Shown here piece after piece: positions 56,401 to 64,000 of a DNA stretch of 64,000 nucleotides. Each line of letters opens with the position of its first letter. Positions within the stretch are counted from its first letter, which is position 1. The DNA lies in assembly GCA_943737045.1 (NCBI GenBank), contig CALSFV010000211.1, forward strand, positions 620,001-684,000. Direction: 5' to 3'. Under the pieces are notes generated by a model. That model made no database searches. It saw nothing but the letters and a program-made list of their open reading frames with translations, and was not told the DNA's origin. The position numbers and the translations under genes are program-made. This DNA comes from Parapristionchus giblindavisi. Its lineage: Eukaryota; Nematoda; Chromadorea; Rhabditida; Diplogasteridae.

Positions 56401-58166
56401 TCTGTCACACCATAACCGCTCTCTAAACTCTGTGATACTATAAATCAATCGATACTAATCGATAAATCAATCGATACTAATCGATAAATCAATCGATACT
56501 AATCGATAAGTTAATCAATATTTACAGAGGTGCAACATTCTAACGTGTATCGATAACGCTACGACCTATGAGAATCCACTGATGACACAAGCGAATAGTG
56601 GTGAGATTATCGATTGATTCAGAGAATTTATCGATTGATTATTGATTGATTAAGGGTATTTATTGATTGATTATTGATTGATTAAGGGTATTTATTGATT
56701 GATTATTGATTGATTAATGGTATTTATTGATTGATTATTGATTGATTAAGGGTATTTATTGATTGATTGCAGCTCTAGCCATACCTTCATCGTCTGCTTC
56801 AACTGATAAGCCTGCCCGTTTTAATCGATTTGTACGACGATCTGAGATTGTGAGTGATCTTTGGTCTTTCAACCTTTGTTGATCTTTGGTCTTTCAACCT
56901 TTGTTGATCTTTGGTCTTTCGACCTTTGCTGATCTTTGATCTTTGGTAGATGATTCCTCAAGAGGGCATGGAGATCGTACGAAGTTCCAAGTACCTTTGT
57001 CCCCTGTGCAGGGTACGTTCAATCGATACTTACAGTAACCTACAGTAATCTTATCTAATGCATACCAGAATGAGCTACATTATTCCTAATATTATCGTTT
57101 CAGTCGCAAAGTTCGACGCCCTGTGCACTACTCAAACACTTCAGCCGCTATCATCACGTCACTATTTATGAGGTAGGATCAGAGAGATCAAAGATCAAAG
57201 ATCAGAGAGATCAAAGATCAGAAAGATCACAGAGATCAAAGATTAGAGAGATCAAAGATCAGAGATATCAAAGATTAGAGCGATCAAAGATCAGAGAGAG
57301 ATCAAAGATCAGAGAGATCAAAGATTAGAGAGATCAGAGAGATCAAAGATTAGAGAGATCAAAGATCGACTACTGTGGCATAAGAAGACTAGTTTTCCTG
57401 ACCCCGTTAAACGTGATAAGAAGAACCCCAACACCATCCCTCTGTTTCTTATACAGGAAAATAAATGATTTGATTTGATATGAAAGATCAGAGAGATCAA
57501 AGATCAGAGAGATCAAACATCACTTCTGATCTTTGATCTCTATGCAAGATCAAAGATCACCCTACAGTATGCTCACCGTACACAGGTCTCATCGTGGTTC
57601 GAGTGCGCCTGCTCACAGGCCTTCATGTCGTACACTCCGCTCAAGACGCATGTTGCGAACTCTAACGTGAGATTATCGATTGATTTTTACCGTAATTTTT
57701 GAGCATCGATTTATCGATTGATCATACGCTCTGTTCAAAAGCTAATAGGAAATATGAGTGTCACGATTCAAATTAGCAGCATGTCTTTAATTTCCCTTTA
57801 AAGACACACCCTCAAGCTAATTTCACTGTCCACATTGGCAATACTCTCTCGCAGAGAAAGAAAGCGAGAGAGTGTGGCCAGAGCGGAGAGTTTCAAATTA
57901 GCTTGATGTGTTTTTAAATTATAACCTTTCAAAAAACTTTTCAAAAATATGAGAATACTCTGCGATTATCGATCGACTACCGTAATCTGTCGATTTTCCA
58001 GTGTACCATGGAAGGCTTTGTGTTCTGCACGAAACGTCCCATCACCACTGAAGACACGACGGGCGGTGAGAGTCGACCAACAACGTACTTCGCCACCAAG
58101 GTCCAGAACACGCAGCGTGTAGACGAACAACACGAATCTGACCCGAAAAGAGCTAGGATGAGCTAA
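53436..58166 (+). CDS. BED + C2H2/C2HC zinc-finger protein, 466 aa, 14 exons
   Basis: Exons: 53436-53600, 54136-54198, 54256-54357, 54634-54701, 55135-55378, 55429-55503, 55723-55794, 56179-56262, 56528-56600, 56773-56849, 56950-57012, 57104-57172, 57586-57666, 58002-58166. Phases match at every junction. Residues 1-55 form a BED finger: WRHY, CNYC, then LWRHMESKH (H-x4-H). Next come an acidic linker, a helical stretch (ARQFTIKNRDVLGPVIY), a Pro-rich segment (STVPPPIPPTVSRP) and a sumoylation-type IKRE (EPQDIKREEVE). Four fingers follow: CPAC...HLQTMH, CAGC...H...C, CPLC...HFSRYH, and CAC...H...C. The second pair duplicates the first with the same intron positions. The tail DPKRARMS could be a nuclear signal. 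AATAAA follows the stop (about 58170). Likely a DNA-binding regulator; targets unknown. Start chosen at GCCATGG just upstream of the BED motif. Confidence 0.85.
54715..55110. repeat. TACGGTA / TACCGTA tandem array in intron 4
   Basis: About five units of roughly 60 bp: GATACCGTAGTCGGATTACG, GGTACTGTAGGCAGGTTACG. They degrade towards 55110. Frames across it are repeat peptides. Confidence 0.85.
55556..55661. repeat. M2 MITE in intron 6 of the zinc-finger gene
   Basis: TTAA at the left (55552-55555), AGCACAGAACGAGCTAATTT to AAAATTAGCTCGGGGTGTC. The right flank is altered. Confidence 0.75.
56437..56772. repeat. Tandem repeats in introns 8 and 9 of the zinc-finger gene
   Basis: ATAAATCAATCGATACTAATCG repeats (about 22 bp) precede exon 9. 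After it, ATTGATTGATTATTGATTGA units with TAAGGGTATTT (about 43 bp) run up to the acceptor of exon 10. Confidence 0.85.
56849..56949. repeat. TGATCTTTGGTCTTTCAACC tandem repeat in intron 10
   Basis: Three to four units of about 27 bp fill the intron between exons 10 and 11. Confidence 0.85.
57173..57585. repeat. GATCAAAGATCAGAGA tandem array in intron 12
   Basis: Some 20 units of about 16 bp, interrupted at 57366-57480 by a short unrelated insert (ACTACTGTGGCATAAGAAG...) that contains AATAAATGATTTGATTTG at its end. Confidence 0.85.
57802..57913. repeat. M2 MITE in intron 13 of the zinc-finger gene, TTAA flanks
   Basis: 112 bp, TTAA at 57798-57801 and 57914-57917. AGACACACCCTCAAGCTAAT to ATTAGCTTGATGTGTTT. 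Confidence 0.8.
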
Positions 58167-58219
58167 TCAATAAAGTAGCTCTAATCAATCGAGTTACTGT
58201 TCATTTTCTTCGTATTCAA

Positions 58220-58690
58220 GACACATAACGGGATTCACCTTTACTTGTACCTTTTTAATCAATAATGCAGATCAATCGATCGACTTACCGTATTCATTCT
58301 GTGCTATAGTGCATATCCTGATCTTATATTTTCACTGTTATTAATATTAAACATGTTTATTACTCTCGATTACAATGCACAAAACGTAACAATACATCTA
58401 ACAATCATTTGAAATATCACAATCTGAATACCATACAAGTAGAGATAAAAGATCAAACTACAATTGGCTCAAAAGATCAAATATCAAGCTACAATTTGAT
58501 CAAAAGATCAATTATTCTTTCACATATTTCGTCGTACTCATCAAACTTCTTGAGCATTGAGAGAACAACAAGTTCTATGCAGAAATTTTTTTAGTTTACT
58601 GCGATTTCGGATATTTACTGCAGCCTTGCTATAATTTCGCGGTCGCAAATTACAGCAACTCGGGTTCAAGAAGAGCTTGCAAGTTGTTCA
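58220..58690. other. Intergenic, no gene seen
   Basis: AT-rich, with several AAAGATCAA motifs (58440-58510) like those in the neighbouring introns. No splice-bounded frame seen. Confidence 0.5.
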
Positions 58691-58692
58691 AA

Positions 58693-59042
58693 GCAGCAAA
58701 TCTGTTATTTCAAAACTTAAAGTCTACTTAAAATACGTCACTGACTTGAAGTTTACTTTAAGTAAACTTCAAGTGATTGACGTCACTTGCTCACTTTAAG
58801 TAGACTTGCGTCTCACTTTAAGTAGACTTACATAATGACTTCACTCTTTAAGTAAACTTATGTTTCACTTTAAGTAGACTTACATAATGACTTCACTCTT
58901 TAAGTAAACTTATGTTTCACTTTAAGTAGACTTACATAATGACTTCACTCTTTAAGTAAACTTATGTTTCACTTTAAGTAGACTTACAAGTCTATTTAAA
59001 GTGAAAGCGAAAGTAGACTTTAAGTTTTGAAATACCAGAGAA
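58693..59042. repeat. MITE with 52-bp internal tandem repeat
   Basis: The ends are CTGTTATTTCAAAACTTAAAG and CTTTAAGTTTTGAAATACCAG. Three to four units of CACTTTAAGTAGACTTACAT with AATGACTTCACTCTTTAAGT lie inside (about 58798-58985). Relatives at 36300-36560 and 44830-45020. Confidence 0.85.
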
Positions 59043-59050
59043 ACTGATTA

Positions 59051-59267
59051 TTGTCCGTAGAAAATGTACTTGCACAATTGCATTGCTACTGCTGCTAAAT
59101 AAAGGAAGAACTAACGATTAACTCCCAACTCTTCCCTCCTTTCCTTCCTCGCTCTCTCTAATCTACCTACTCTCTCACCGGTGCGCTCTTTCTAAACATA
59201 GAAAATCATTGTAGCAGTGGCTGGCTACTCTCGTACCAAATAAACAAGTGTATTTTATACGGTCGAT
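59051..59267. repeat. MITE of the GTATAAAATGTACTTG family
   Basis: GTCCGTAGAAAATGTACTTG to CAAGTGTATTTTATACGGTC; the interior is closest to 6309-6521. Confidence 0.75.
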
Positions 59268-59900
59268 ATCTCAGTGATTCCTGATGATCTTGTAAATATG
59301 GTAGCGTTAGTTTATCATTCATTCCCATGCATCGAAGAAGTCATTTTTTTACACTTTTCAACTTTGAAGGTTTACAATTACGAGGGCGGACTTTGTAAAA
59401 TTCTGGTTTTTGGTTAGGAATGTTGCAAATGTATTAACTAATCGGTTCCCCTTTTAAAACGATTACCTGCGGCAGTCGATTATCTGAAAATCAAAATGGT
59501 CAAAGGGTCAAATGAGTTGCTGGGTGAATATTGCAAAAATTTCAAATACACTGTCCTATATGAATAATAATAATAATAATAATAATTTATGCATTACAAG
59601 AATAACTTATAATAGCGAATATTTGATATCGTGATGAATTACATAAAAATACGATGCCACAAACTTCATAGTTTATGACTCAGGAAAAATCGCCATGAGG
59701 TTTGAAGAGTCAAATAAAAATTAAATTTCTTCATCTCGTATTATTATTATTTATTGCATAATAAATTGGGGTTGTCCGTATTTTGGTTTGGGTGTTGTAT
59801 TTGGGTTTTCGGTGGGACCAAAGCATAATTACAGTGTTAGAGAGAAAAAAAACTGGAGAACGGGGATAGCTATTACTGATATTGGTTTCTTAATTTGCTG
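59268..59900. other. 3' flank of the ZYG11/ZER1-family gene
   Basis: Contains AAT/ATT tracts (59569-59586, 59738-59753) and, for the minus-strand gene ending at 59902, an AATAAA about 150 bp past the stop (59748-59753 as complement). A remnant of the 13877 MITE (TTTCAAATACACTGTCCTAT) lies at 59540. No further gene. Confidence 0.5.
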
Positions 59901-59901
59901 A

Positions 59902-64000
<4,099 letters not shown>

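Overview
The window is eukaryotic and most likely from a free-living nematode, probably rhabditid or diplogastrid. It has many short exons, strong nematode-type acceptors (TTTTCAG, TTTTATAG), RTE, CR1-like, Tc1 and mariner elements, a tRNA-Asp inside an intron, and dense fold-back repeats. No single residue proves the species; this is inference from gene architecture and repeat content.

Layout. About 3.9-50.7 kb (+ strand) carries five paralogues of one small six-exon gene, each predicted to encode about 145-157 aa. I recognise no domain in it. Copy 1 (3965-6707) has lost exons 3 and 4. Copies 2 (12666-15175), 3 (29868-31052), 4 (35874-37312) and 5 (41335-50689) have open, phase-consistent exons. 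Exons 5-6 of copies 1 and 2, with their downstream flank, lie in a near-identical 2.4-kb segmental duplication. Differences in gene length come almost entirely from mobile DNA in the introns.

Between the copies lie: a gene of unknown function on the minus strand (19437-20785; its 5' exons not found) hosting tRNA-Asp(GTC) in an intron; an RTE-clade retrotransposon (about 22345-24230) with one in-frame TGA; a CR1-like LINE on the minus strand (about 25241-28316) with two frameshifts; a mariner (9204-10501) and a Tc1-like element (33521-35059), both with decayed transposases; and many fold-back/MITE elements.

The right end holds two ordinary genes: a 14-exon BED/C2H2 zinc-finger gene (53436-58166, +, 466 aa predicted) with an internal exon-triplet duplication, and the 3' nine exons of a ZYG11/ZER1-family gene (59902 to beyond 64000, -), a predicted CUL2 ubiquitin-ligase substrate receptor.

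The paralogous genes act as built-in controls: copies lacking an insertion supply the empty site for copies that have one. This gives base-level evidence for TTAA target duplications of a 4.3-kb fold-back (45797-50072), a nested TA-flanked fold-back (46006-48076), and an 8-bp-TSD hAT-like MITE (1698-2126). All gene models come from reading splice sites and phase by eye; no search or transcript data were available.
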